From assembly GCF_910592395.1 (NCBI RefSeq), contig NC_088309.1, forward strand, positions 12,094,599 through 12,158,598: DNA of 64,000 nucleotides. The letters run 5' to 3'. Made by a program: the position numbers and the translations under genes. Of this stretch, positions 33,060-44,087 are shown in pieces. Every line of letters begins with the position of its first letter. Position 1 is the first letter of the stretch. The DNA comes from Lineus longissimus. Taxonomy: Eukaryota > Nemertea > Pilidiophora > Heteronemertea > Lineidae. A model generated the notes under the pieces. The model was not told the DNA's origin. It worked only from the letters and a program-made list of their open reading frames with translations, and did not search any database.

Positions 33060-33207
33060 GTGACCCACCACGGCAAAATGAGTCGCATGAGTCGAGTTGA
33101 TATGCTCAGATTTCACAAAAGGCAGACAATAGTGAAATGAACAACCAGTCCGTCACAACCTGTCAAGCTCAGAGCGACATGCGGCTCATTTTGCCATGGC
33201 GGGTCAC
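33060..33207. mobile_element. 148-bp MITE in the gon-4-like 3' UTR
   Basis: Ends GTGACCCACCACGGCAAAAT and, inverted, ATTTTGCCATGGCGGGTCAC, with about 30-bp arms. It is flanked by AGTT on both sides (33056-33059, 33208-33211). The core (GATTTCACAAAAGGCAGACA, then GTGAAATGAACAACCAGT) recurs at 58690-58770. The element starts 54 bp after the stop codon. Confidence 0.7.
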
Positions 33208-33287
33208 AGTTGGTGCTGACTGTGGACATAAATTGTGCAAAATGATGAAAAGATGTTTGCGTCATAACCCTTTCCAAGTTCTCAAAA

Positions 33288-33403
33288 GGAGTATATGGTA
33301 TTCTTAGCCTTCTGTCCATGAGATTGACATGGGCTGGAGATTTACTGTGTATTGGACCGGTAGCTGCTGCCACCTTTTGGTAATAAAGTTCCTCATGGCC
33401 TCC
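33288..33403 (+). repeat. Direct repeat shared with 32835-32896
   Basis: The longer copy of the block; see 32835. It contains TAATAAAG at about 33382. Confidence 0.6.
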
Positions 33404-33788
33404 AGGCATGCTAGCAAGATACAAAATGGCTTCACTCAAAGTATTAAATCAAAAATTGATACTTTAAAAGAAATTTTGTCAAGCTAAATGTACGCTTCCA
33501 GTTGGTTCTATAATAAGCTAGTTCTTAGAATCGGCATATGTCCTTTTAATGAAGACTTTATTCGGTGAAGTTTGAGCATTTTAGCATGTTGTCCCCAAGT
33601 AGCAAAAACTATGTCGCAAATTTCACAGCTTACAATTTTGAATCAGAATTTAACATAATCAGCTTTATTTAAAACATTTGAAATTTGATGTTTAGGAGGA
33701 AACCTATCAAAAAGAATAAGGAGGCCAGGCCATCAGTCTGTTAACTTTGTAATCCTGATAAATTACATGATTTTTGGTCCAAAGGACT
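33404..33788. other. Non-coding 3' flank
   Basis: Nothing recognised on either strand. Confidence 0.4.
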
Positions 33789-33789
33789 A

Positions 33790-34110
33790 TTAAAGCACTT
33801 GTACATGTACATGTACATGTACACAGAGGCATCACCGTTAGGCAATAGCGGCCCTTTCGTAACCGCTGATGTTACTGACTTGAAATCTTGTACATATGTA
33901 CCCTAGGTCAAATGACCTCAGAGACTAAATCTCATTTCATGGATTGGCCACCAGGGGGCCAAAACCCCAAACACAAAAAGTGCTATTTCTCCTGAACTAA
34001 AGGCTGGATCATTTCCAAATATTTATGTTGTACTAAATATTACACTATGTTTTTAGCTCACCTGACAGGTGGGCTTACACGATACCGTGGCGTCCGTCCA
34101 CATCTTGTAG
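33790..34110 (+). repeat. Fragments of the GCTCACC/AGGTGAGC repeat
   Basis: After a (GTACAT)n stretch at 33799-33822 there is an internal unit with ATTGGCCACCAGGGGGCCAA. At 34050 a fresh 5' end follows, TTTTTAGCTCACCTGACAGG, then the family phrase ACCGTGGCGTCCGTC. Here the terminal hairpin stem is CACCTGACAGGTG, a variant of the stem in other copies. Confidence 0.65.
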
Positions 34111-34785
34111 TGCAGTGCTGTTAAATTTACGTGATGTCATTTTATCACCTGTGGCCACTTATTTGCTGTCCAGTAGTATGCAGCCTGGCCCGACGAAGCC
34201 ACCAGTTGTGGTCTGCTCCTTCATCAAAAAGGTCTTGTGTACATCATATAGTGTTATCATTTAGGTTCAGTTCAATTTGTGTTCAGGTTTTTGCTCTGGT
34301 TACATCTAAGTGTTCAAGTCTCTTCTGAACTTGTCTGGCTAGGGTCTGGAAATGGTTTAGTTTGGTGAGGTAGACATTTGCAAGTTACAGGGTCAGTAAG
34401 AAATTGTGGCATTAAATGCATGTTTTTGATTAATTTCCAATTTTGTAAAAATTATTTATGAAAAGGACACAATTTTAGAAGTTGTGCCTGTCTTAAAATA
34501 TTTAGTACCGGTACTTTGTGAATAAAAATAATGAAATTTGATAATGAGATGTTTTCTTCATTTTCTTGGTGGTGGTGTGTTTGATGCTACAGATAATAAG
34601 TCTCGTCCTTCCCTATGTTTGGCGGGGACAGGGAAATTCAGTGGTATAAAAACAAAGTGGAAGAAATATCTTGCATTGAAATTTGAATTGAAGGAATTGT
34701 CTTGCATGAGAGTCTGCTCGAGGAATCAAACTTTGGGGTCTTTTGGCATCATAATCAATCGAGACGACATTTTGTAATGGTATCA
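34111..34785. other. Non-coding stretch, nothing recognised
   Basis: No gene or element identified. Confidence 0.4.
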
Positions 34786-35505
34786 CTTGAGAGAATCTCT
34801 TGCATTGGAATTGGTTAAGGACACATCTTGCATTGGAATTGGCTGAGGACATATCTTACATTGGTGTCTTTTCGATTGGTGGTTGAGGGGACATGTTGCA
34901 TTGGAATTGGTTGAGGACACATCTTGCATTGGAATTGGTTGAGGACACATGTTGCATTGGAATTGGCTGAGGACACATCCTGCATTGGAATTGGCTGAGG
35001 ACATATCTTTCATTGGTGTCTTTTCGATTGGTGGTTGAGGGGACATGTTGCATTGGAATTGGTTGAGGACACATCTTGCATTGGAATTGGTTGAGGACAC
35101 ATGTTGCATTGGAATTGGCTGAGGACACATCTTGCATTGGAATTGGTTAAGGACACATCTTGCATTGGAATTGGCTGAGGACACATCTTACAATTGCGTC
35201 TTGTGATCGGTGGTTGAGAGCACATCTTTCATTGGAATTGGCTGAGGACACATACTTCATAGGAATTGGTCGAGGACACATCCTGCATTGGAATTAGCTG
35301 AGGACACATCTTACATTGGTGTCTTTTCGATTGGTGGTTGAGGGCACATGTTGCATTGGAATTGGCTGAGGACACATCTTGCATTGGAATTGGTTGAGGA
35401 CAAATCCTGCATTGGGATTGGTTGAGGACAAATCCTGCATTGGGATTGGCTGAGAACACATGTTGCATTGGAATTGGTTAAGGACACATCTTACATTGGT
35501 GTCTT
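34786..35505. repeat. 28-bp minisatellite
   Basis: Unit CATTGGAATTGGTTGAGGAC ACATCTTG in about 25 copies. It is interrupted by a variant unit with CATTGGTGTCTTTTCGATTG. Because 28 is not a multiple of three, the minus-strand open frames here are read-throughs of all three phases of the unit, not a protein. Confidence 0.85.
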
Positions 35506-36540
35506 TTGGTATCAGAATCAGTTGAGACGATAGTCTAAGGGGCAAGTCAGTCAATGTAAGGGGTAAGAATCACCAACGAGTAGAACTGAGAATTATGTGA
35601 TGACTCGTAAATTAGTAGCTACAGTAACTTCAACTTTGTTGGATGGAGTCTGTTGAAAGTGGTTTTAATTCTTTTCCTGGCTGCTAGATGTCAGTCAGCC
35701 TTATCTCTTTGAAGTCAAATTTTAAACTATAGTCTATATGAGGGGAGAAATAAAAGGAAAATCACTTGTGTTGGTAAAGACTTTAGCTCGGGGTTGCTAC
35801 CAGTGGTGGCTCTGTACAGATTCGAGCATCTCCATGGGGTACTCTTGTACCCTGATGCTTCTGAGCTGCCAATATCAGTGTAAGGTGTGCCTCTGAGGTA
35901 TGACCATGGACAGAAATCAAGTTGATGAAATCAGGTTGACCTTTAATATGAAAGCCAGGCTGGGATTATTTATAGATACATGTAGGCTCGATTTGTGAGT
36001 CATTTTGAAGTTAGAAACTCTGAGGTTTTTAAAAAATTTGCATTGCTCAAATAAATCAGTCAACAGTTTCCTTCCATTTTAAAATAGATCCAATAATAAA
36101 AACATGACTTGAAAATGTTTAGGCAAATCTATTTGTGTGGCCTCAATAATTTATCAAAAACGTCATCTGTATACGGAACAAGCCAATTCATTGAGATTAC
36201 TTGGAATGTTGATGGTGTTGTTTTGTGAATGACGGATGTTGTCTCGTATGTATGTTAATTCAATGAGACTCATTCATTCACAAATACGATGTGTCGAGTC
36301 TTTGCGGAAATTGACTTGGACGTTATCTGCCTCTCATTGCGCTGTAATTGTGTTAATGTTTACAAATTGTGGGTGCGATAGGTTCCACCTACAAGTATGT
36401 TTATCGACACTTTATTTCTGGTCACTGAGGTTGCTGATGGGCTCTCAATACCGTAGTTTTAAGCTCTCCTGCTGGCGCTTGATGGATGACTAACTTGGTG
36501 GTGAATCATCATCGCGAAGGTGAAGAATTGGTAAATTTCA
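35506..36540. other. Non-coding stretch, nothing recognised
   Basis: No gene or element identified. Confidence 0.4.
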
Positions 36541-36543
36541 TTA

Positions 36544-36693
36544 CAGTAGAACCTTTCTATAAAGGAACTGACAAGTGCTCTCCTTAAGAGAGAAGAGTCC
36601 TGATTAGAGAGGTTAGAAAGAAGAGAAACAACCAATTTGGGACCAAACCAAGTATCTATAATAGAGAGGTGTCCATTAGTGGAGGTTCCACTG
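36544..36693. mobile_element. 150-bp TA-flanked MITE
   Basis: Ends CAGTAGAACC and GGTTCCACTG, flanked by TA on both sides. This fits a Tc1/mariner-type MITE. A related copy lies at 61497-61669, sharing GAAACAACCAATTTGGGA. Confidence 0.65.
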
Positions 36694-36695
36694 TA

Positions 36696-37405
36696 TATCT
36701 TTAAAGACCTATGCTAATTTGTTAACAATTTTAAATTTGTAATTAAATTTCAAATCTTCCAATTGTGTAAATACATACTATTACGGCAGTCTCATACACT
36801 GCTGATACTAAACATGCTAAACATAAACTTCAGCATTGCTGTTATGTAGACAGATACACAAATACTACAAATACCAAGTTGCAGCAAATTTGTATGCACA
36901 ATATAAACTGCACTACGGTGACCCTGTTCAAGTGATTGGTAATATATGATGACAGCAGTGTGTTGGGCCAAATACTTGGCTGATTTTTCTCTCCAAGACT
37001 GGAGAGAAAATACTTATCAACTCAGATTACTTGAATAACTGTTTCTGCCTTTGGTAATTGTGTCACACTGCCCATTACCAAAACACACAGTCATTTTGCT
37101 CTTACTATAATAACGGTTTTCTATTGGGTAAATTTCCTATAGTCCATTTCACTAGAAAAAGCGGCAGTGCATGGAAAAGAAGCCAAAAAGGCTTTGAAAA
37201 TCTGTCAGTATTTCACTTCAAATGGCTCATTCTTAGTTATGCTTTGTCTTATTTTGACAAAGTAAGTATTTTTAGATACTTCGGCTTTGAAGTTTCAAAT
37301 GAAATATTATATGTTGTTCAAGACTCAAGTGTCACTGTTTTCTGAAAAGAAATCCCTGAATTTTTGGGGAATGCACTGGGCTTAATCATGTTTTGTCCAG
37401 CGCAT
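36696..37405. other. Non-coding stretch, nothing recognised
   Basis: No gene recognised. A 95-codon frame at 37058-37345 has no recognisable feature. Confidence 0.4.
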
Positions 37406-37410
37406 CTTTT

Positions 37411-39930
37411 TGACAGCCCAACAAACAAATACATGTATTGAGCAAGCTATGCTAGTTCAAGGCCCAGTGCATCAAAGTAGGGAGAACAGTGGCAGAGCCC
37501 AACAAACCAGTGTTGAGCAAGCTGTGCTAGTTCAAGGCCCAGTACGTCAAAGTAGGGATAACTGTAGAGTCCAGCAAACCAGTGTTGAGCAAGCTATGCT
37601 AGTTCAAGGCCCGGTATGTCAAAGTAGGGAGAACTGTAGAGTCCAACAAACCAGTGTGGAGCAAGCTATGCTAGTTCAAGGCCCAGTGCGTCAAAGTAGG
37701 GAGAAAAGTGGCAGAGCCCAACAAACCAGTGTTGAGCAAGCTATGCTAGTTCAAGGCCCAGTACGTCAAAGTAGGGATAACTGTAGAGTCCAACAAACCA
37801 GTGTTGAGCAAGCTATGCTAATTCAAGGCCCAGTACGTCAAAGTAGGGATAACTGTAGAGTCCAACAAACCAGTGTTGAGCAAGCTATGCTAATTCAAGG
37901 CCCAGTGCGTCAAAGTAGGGAGAAAAGTGGCAGAGCCCAACAAACCAGTGTTGAGCAAGCTATGCTAATTCAAGGCCCAGTACGTCAAAGTGGGGATAAC
38001 TGTAGAGTCCAACAAACCAGTGTTGAGCAAGCTATGCTAATTTAAGGCCTAGTACGTCAAAGTAGGGATAACTGTAGTCCAACAAACCAGTGTTGAGCAA
38101 GCTATGCTAGTTCAAGGCCCAGTGCGTCAAAGTAGGGAGAAAAGTGGCAGAGCCCAACAAACCAGTGTTGAGCAAGCTATGCTAGCTCAAGGCCCAGTAC
38201 GTCAAAGTAGGGATAACTGTAGAGTCCAACAAACCAGTGTTGAGCAAGCTATGCTAGTTCAAGGCCCAGTATGTCAAAGTAGGGAGAACTGTCGCAGAGT
38301 CCAACAAACCAGTGTTGAGCAAGCTATGCTAGTTCAAGGCCCAGTGCGTCAAAGTAGGGAGAAAAGTGGCAGAGCCCAACAAACCAGTGTTGAGCAAGCT
38401 ATGCTAGTTCAAGGCCCAGTACGTCAAAGTAGGGATAACTGTAGAGTCCAACAAACCAGTGTTGAGCAAGCTATGCTAGTGCAAGGCCCAGTACGTCAAA
38501 GTAGGGAGAACTTTAGACTCCAACAAACCAGTGTTGAGCAACTTGGGCTAGTTCAAGGCCAAGTGCGTCAAAGTAGGGAGAAAAGTGGCAGAGCCCAACA
38601 AACCAGTGTTGAGCAAGCTATGCTAATTCAAGGCCCAGTACGTCAAAGTGGGGAGAACTGTAGAGTCCAACAAACCAGTGTTGAGCAAGCTATGCTAGTT
38701 CAAGGCCCAGTATGTCAAAGTAGGGAGAACTGTCGCAGAGTCCAACAAACCAGTGTTGAGCAAGCTATGCTAGTTCAAGGCCCAGTACGTCAAAGTAGGA
38801 AGAACAGTCGCAGAGCCCAACAAACTAGTGTTGAGCAAGCTATGCTAGTTCAAGGCCCAGTTCGTCAAAGTAGGGATAACTGTAGAGTCCAGCAAACCAG
38901 TGTTGAGCAAGCTATGCTAGTTTAAGGCCCAGTATGTCAAAGTAGGAAGAACAGTCGCAGAGTCCAACAAACCAGTGTTGAGCAAGCTATGCTAGTTCAA
39001 GGCCCAGTATGTCAAAGTAGGAAGAACAGTCGCAGAGTCCAACAAACCAGTGTTGAGCAAGCTATGCTAGTTCAACGCCTAGTACGTCAAAGTAGGGGAA
39101 ACAGTGGCAGAGTCCAACAAACCAGTGTTGAGCAAGCTATGCTAGTTCAACGCCTTGTACGTCAAAGTAGGGGAAACAGTGGCAGAGTCCAACAAACCAG
39201 TGTTGGGCAAGCTATGCTAGTTCAAGGCCCAGTACGTCAGAGTAGGGAGAACAGTGGCAGAGCCCAACAAACCAGTGTTGAGCAAGCTATGCTAGTTCAA
39301 GGCCCAGTGCGTCAAAGTAGGGAGAACTGTAGAGTCCAACAAACCAGTGTTGAGCAAGCTATGCTAGTTCAAGGCCCAGTATGTCAAAGTAGGAAGAACA
39401 GTCGCAGAGTCCAACAAACTAGTGTTGAGCAAGCTATGCTAGTTCAAGGCCAAGTATGTCAAAGAAGGAAGAGCAGTCGCAGAGTCCAAACCAGTGTTGA
39501 GCAAGCTATGCTAGTTAAAGGCCAAGTACGTCAAAGTGGGAAGAACAGTCGCAGAGTCCAACAAACCAGTGTTGAGCAAGCTATGCTAGTTCAAGGCCCA
39601 GTACAGCAAAGTGGGAAGAACAGTGGCAGAGCCCAACAAACCAGTGTTGAGGAAGCTATGCTAGTTCAAGGCCCAGTACAGCAAAGTGGGAAGAACAGTG
39701 GCAGAGCCCAACAAACCAGTGTTGAGCAAGCTATGCTAGTTCAAGGCCCAGTACGTAAAAGTAGGGAGAACTGTAGAGTCCAACAACCAGTGTTGAACAA
39801 GCTATGCTAGTTCAAGGCCCAGTACAACAAAGCGGGAAGAACAGTGGCAGAGCCCAACTTACCAGTGTTGAGCAAGGTATGCTAGTTCAAGGCCCAGTAC
39901 GTCCGAGTACGGAGACCAGTGGCAGAGCTC
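37411..39930 (+). repeat. Coding-like tandem array of about 34 units of 72-78 bp
   Basis: The unit encodes QTSVEQAMLVQGPVRQ followed by a variable tail, SRENSGRAQ or SRDNCRVQ. Units differ by whole-codon insertions (72, 75 or 78 bp), so one frame stays open for long stretches: 37410-38045, 38104-38925, 38989-39810 and 39804 on. It is broken by two TAA triplets and by small deletions near 38073 and 39787. A splice-acceptor-like TTTTTGACAG precedes the first unit. No ATG-started ORF, signal peptide or known domain is seen. It could be a repetitive exon of an unknown gene or its relic, or a minisatellite whose unit happens to be a multiple of three. Confidence 0.75.
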
Positions 39931-39959
39931 AACAAAGCACTGAAAACAACCACAGAGCA

Positions 39960-40600
39960 AATGCACTTGCATGCTCCAACCAGTCCAAATCGCACCTGGC
40001 ACTCCCACGATGTTGTCAACAGGGTAAGCGAGAGAGAGACAGTCACAACCAGTCCAAACCGCACCTGGCCCAACATGTCGTCAACAGGGTAAGAGAGAGA
40101 GAGACAGTCACAATTAGTCCAAATCGCACCTTGCTGTCCCACCTTGTTGGTAACAGGGTGAAGGAGAGAGACAGTCACAACCAGACCAAATCGCACCTGG
40201 CTGTCCTGCCGTGTTGGTAACGGGGTGTAGGAGAGAGACAGTCACAACCAGACCAAACCGTACCTGGCTGTCCCACCGTGTTGGTAACAGGGTGAGAGAG
40301 AGAGAGAGAAAGACACAACCAGACCAAATTGCCCCTGGCTGTCCCACCGTGTTGGTAACAGGGTGAGCGAGAGAGACAGTCACAACCAGACCAAATCGCA
40401 CATGGCTGTCCCACCGTGTTGGTAACAGGGTGAGAGGGAGAGAGACAGTCACAACCAGACCAAATCGCACATGGCTGTCCTACCGTGTTGGTAACAACGT
40501 GAGAGAGAGAGAGACAGTCACGACCACGGACCAAATCGAACCTGGCTGTTCCACTGTGTTGCCGACAAGGTGAAGAGTGAGACAGTCACAACAAGACCGA
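39960..40600. repeat. Tandem array of about ten ~62-bp units
   Basis: Unit: GACAGTCACAACCAGACCAA, ATCGCACCTGGCTGTCCCAC, CGTGTTGGTAACAGGGTGAG, then a GA-rich run of variable length. It begins right where the ~74-bp array ends. Each unit contains CAGGGTAAG or CAGGGTGAG, which resembles a 5' splice site. Confidence 0.8.
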
Positions 40601-41010
40601 CTCTGAATAATATGTATGCTCCATCGTGGCACCGAAAGTGTGAAGAGAAGACATCGTCTCGTACAGAGACAAAGAGTTACAAAGGCATTTTTCGTTTAGT
40701 GTCAACAATTAACGCGGGCAGTGTCTGTTAAATCGGTGTATAATTACGTTGAACTTAGGAGCCCTCTAAACACGTCCGTCCGGTAAGGGCGTCTAAAACG
40801 AAATGGCAGAGCATGGTTCATCACGTGGTGTCGCTTGTGATGTGTCAGTTTCCGCATTCGGTACTATCTGGTTGTGACTGTCTCATTTCTCTCTTCATTT
40901 CGGCATCCCGGTCCGATTCGGACCGGTTGTGAGCGTCGCCACCCTCTCATCGAGTTTGCAAAACCATTGAGCAGCTACTAGGCTTGATTTCGCCCAACTC
41001 ATCAATGAAG
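40601..41010. other. Non-coding stretch with a perfect palindrome
   Basis: No gene seen. CCGGTCCGATTCGGACCGG at 40908-40926 is a perfect 9+1+9 palindrome. Confidence 0.45.
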
Positions 41011-41050
41011 AAATCATTCAGGGACTGTCTGACAGCTGTGATTGTTGACC

Positions 41051-41096
41051 TGACGTCATGACATCATGATGACGTCATGGCATCCTTGTGACGTCA
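41051..41096. promoter_or_regulatory. Triple CRE (TGACGTCA) cluster, unit 1
   Basis: Perfect palindromic CRE/ATF sites start at 41051, 41070 and 41089, exactly 19 bp apart. Copies in units 2 and 3 (about 42641-42690 and 43521-43570) keep the last two sites and have CGACGTCA in the first. CRE is the binding site for CREB/ATF bZIP factors. Activity is inference. Confidence 0.6.
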
Positions 41097-41117
41097 TCAG
41101 CGACATCGTAGCCTGAG

Positions 41118-41827
41118 GTCTCATTAGGGAGTTTTTTTTGTTATTCATGCGCGGCCAACCCCTAACCGTAGTTCCTAAAATCATTGATTTCTCGGTCCTT
41201 ACAGTATGTCAGCGTTGATTCAGCAGTTGTTTTGGCAAAGACATGTTTTTTTGGTGTTTCTGAAACCTAGGGCGCTATTCAATAGGCGACTAACAAGAAA
41301 CTACGCATTTATACTGTTGTTGCCGACGTATGTGTACACTGAACTTGGGATGTGCGTCGGCCCCGTGTTGAAATGCCGTCCAGTGCCAGTTGGTGCGTTT
41401 TTCGCTGATTTGTGCAAAATTCAACATATCTCAAAAGTTCAATGGTTGACCCTCGATTTTTTTTGGATTTTTGTATAGCGTAAGCAACTCTCTTTCATGG
41501 GAGAATGGTCTCTGTAAGAATTATTCAGGAAGAAATGTATAATATTTGGGGTTTTTCGTGATTGTCCGGCCCAATTGGCAATATTGCCATTTGGGATGGT
41601 GAACAGAGCTAGGAGCAAATGCGACGCTTATGATTTATTTAAAGAAATAAAATGCCCGATTTAACATCCTGCAGAATCAGGGGAATCGGGCGTTTCCAGT
41701 GATATACGACACAAATGGGTTGTCCTCATGCATTCACTTTGGAAACGCATTTTAAAATAGATGTTACGTCCTGTTAATGGGGCACGTCATCATCGCGTAC
41801 ATTTGGGAAAAAACTCCCTAACGAGAC
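41118..41827. mobile_element. 710-bp non-autonomous DNA transposon in unit 1
   Basis: Terminal inverted repeats GTCTCATTAGGGAGTTTTTT and AAAAACTCCCTAACGAGAC (inverted). It is flanked by CTGAG on both sides (41113-41117, 41828-41832); a 3-bp TGA duplication is the alternative reading. Units 2 and 3 contain the uninterrupted site GCCTGAGCCTG, which proves the insertion. No transposase frame was recognised. Confidence 0.8.
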
Positions 41828-42600
41828 CTGAGCCTGAATGCTCTGTTGCTCATGGCAACAAGAGAGGACCAAAATGAAGGATTTTGGCTACTGGGCACCG
41901 TGCACTGATGGTATGAAGCAACCATGTGTGCCTGATAGGTCATGAAGGTGCAGGAAATGCGGTTTCGTCAAGAGAGATTCATCAGATGCGTGTGGCGACA
42001 AAGAAATACGGTTGGATATACAGAAGTATCCTGATAGCGGGACCGCAAGGAGTAAATTTCTTCCCTTGATTGACCTAGAGTAGATCTTGGTCAGTTCATC
42101 CAGGCAGTATGGCCTGCTGAAGGGCGGTCTGAGCCAAGCAGTTGGCAAAAAGTGGGTCTAGATGGTTAAAAGTTTAACCTGTGTGCCTAAAGAAGACACG
42201 TGAAAACGGAGAGGTTGAAACAGCTGGACAGTAAAGGAAATAAGTATACGGAGGGAAAGAGTATTTAAATGACGTGGCAATGTACGTATACTTACCTTGG
42301 GAACATGAAATCCACAGGGGCTGGGTGCACTGATGAAAGCTTCATGGTGCTGAAGCCCATTAATAATGCACTCTGAAGTGAGTGCGGGGCCCTAGGCCCA
42401 AATGGTTGCGACAAAAATCGACCACTTACGAAGATGGGAGAATGTGAGACTTCCTCATCACAGGCACTACAGATGTGCAGTGCCAAAGCCAGAGCACCCT
42501 CGGGTGTTCCCAGACAGTGGACACCAAGGAAATAATAACAAATGATGTTGACGTGGCCATTTGGTGTCCACTGCGCCTGCATGACCGCAACTGAATGAAG

Positions 42601-43480
42601 AGATCATTCAGGGACTGTCTGACAGCTGTGATTGTTGACCCGACGTCATGACATCATGATGACGTCATGGCATCCTTGTGACGTCATCAGCGACATTGTT
42701 GCCTGAGCCTGCATGCTCTGTTGCTCATGGCAACAAGAGAGAACCAAAAGGAAGGATTTTGGCTACTGGGCACCGTGCACTGATGGTATGAAGCAACCAT
42801 GTGTGCCTGATAGGTCATGAAGGTGCAGGAAATGCGGTTTCGTCAAGAGAGGCTCATCAGATGCGTGTGGCGACAAAGAAATACGGTTGGATATACAGAG
42901 GTATCCCCTGATAGCGGGGACCGCAAGGAGTAAATTTCTCCCCTTGATTGACCTAGAGTAGATCTTGGTCAGTTCATCCAGACAGTATGGCCTGCTGAAG
43001 GGCGGTCTGAGCCAAGCAGTTGGCAAAAAGTGGGTCTAGCTGGTTAAAAGTTTAACCTGTGTTTCCCTAAAGAAGACACGTGAAACCGGAGAGGTTGAAA
43101 CAGCTGGACAGTAAAGGAAATAAGTATACGGAGGGAAATAGTATTTAAATGACGTGGCAATGTACGTTTACTTACCTTGGGAACATGAAATCCACAGGGG
43201 CTGGGTGCACTGATGAAAGCTTCATGGTGCTGAAGCCCATTAATAATGCACTCTGAAGTGAGTGCGGGGCCCTAGGCCCAAATGGTTGCGACAAAAATCG
43301 ACCACTTGCGAAGATGGGAGAATGTGAGACTTCCTCATCACAGGCACTACAGATGTGCAGTGCCAAAGCCAGAGCACCCTCGGGTGTTCCCAGACAGTGG
43401 ACACCAAGGAAATAATAACAAATGATGTTGACGTGGCCATTTGGTGTCCACTGCGCCTGCATGACCGCAACTGAATGAAG
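42601..43480. repeat. 880-bp tandem unit 2
   Basis: A full unit without the transposon. Relative to unit 1 it has indels in the minus-strand frame near 42905-42925 (+2 and +1) that together keep the frame open. Confidence 0.8.
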
Positions 43481-44087
43481 AGATCATTCAGGGACTGTCT
43501 GATAGCTGTGATTGTTGACCCGACGTCATGACATCATGATGACGTCATGGCATCCTTGTGACGTCATCAGCGACATCGTAGCCTGAGCCTGCATGCTCTG
43601 TTGCTCATGGCAACAAGAGAGGACTAAAATGAAGGATTTTGGCTGCTGGGCACCGTGCACTGATGGTATGAAGCAACCATGTGTGCCTGATAGGTCATGA
43701 AGGTGCAGGAAATGCGGTTTGGTCAAGAGAGACTCATCAGATGCGTGTGGCGACAAAGAAATACGGTTGGATATACAGAGGTATCCTGATAGCGGGACCG
43801 CAAGGAGTAAATTTCTTCCCTTGATTGACCTAGAGTAGATCTTGGTCTGTTCATCCAGACAGTATGGCCTGCTGAAGGGCGGTCTGAGCCAAGCAGTTGG
43901 CAAAAAGTGGGTCTAGCTGGTTAAAAGTTTAACCTGTGTGCCTAAAGAAGACACGTGAAACCGGAGAGGTTGAAACAGCTGGACAGTAAAGGAAATAAGT
44001 ATACGGAGGGAAATAGTATTTAAATGACGTGGCAATGTACGTATACTTACCTTGGGAACATGAAATCCACAGGGGCTGGGTGCACTG
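43481..44087. repeat. 880-bp tandem unit 3, truncated
   Basis: It follows unit 2 without a gap and stops at GGGTGCACTG, where the sequence turns into an inverted copy. Confidence 0.8.

Larger units (their letters stand above)
41011..42600. repeat. 880-bp tandem unit 1 (carrying a 710-bp insertion)
   Basis: First of three units starting at AATCATTCAGGGACTGTCTG (41011, 42601, 43481). The spacing of 1590 equals 880 plus the transposon at 41118. On the minus strand each unit has: a cluster of TGACGTCA sites, about 50 bp on, an open frame starting MQAQWTPNGH and ending at a strong donor (AAG|GTAAGTAT), and a second open frame containing LDELTKIYSRSIKGRNLLLA. The order resembles promoter, exon, intron, exon, but no homology is recognised and the units are too similar to test constraint. 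Confidence 0.75.

Noticed and set aside
37411-39930. CRISPR-like direct repeats
   Set aside because: Units are contiguous tandem copies without unique spacers in a metazoan genome. The same applies to 34786-35505 and 39960-40600.
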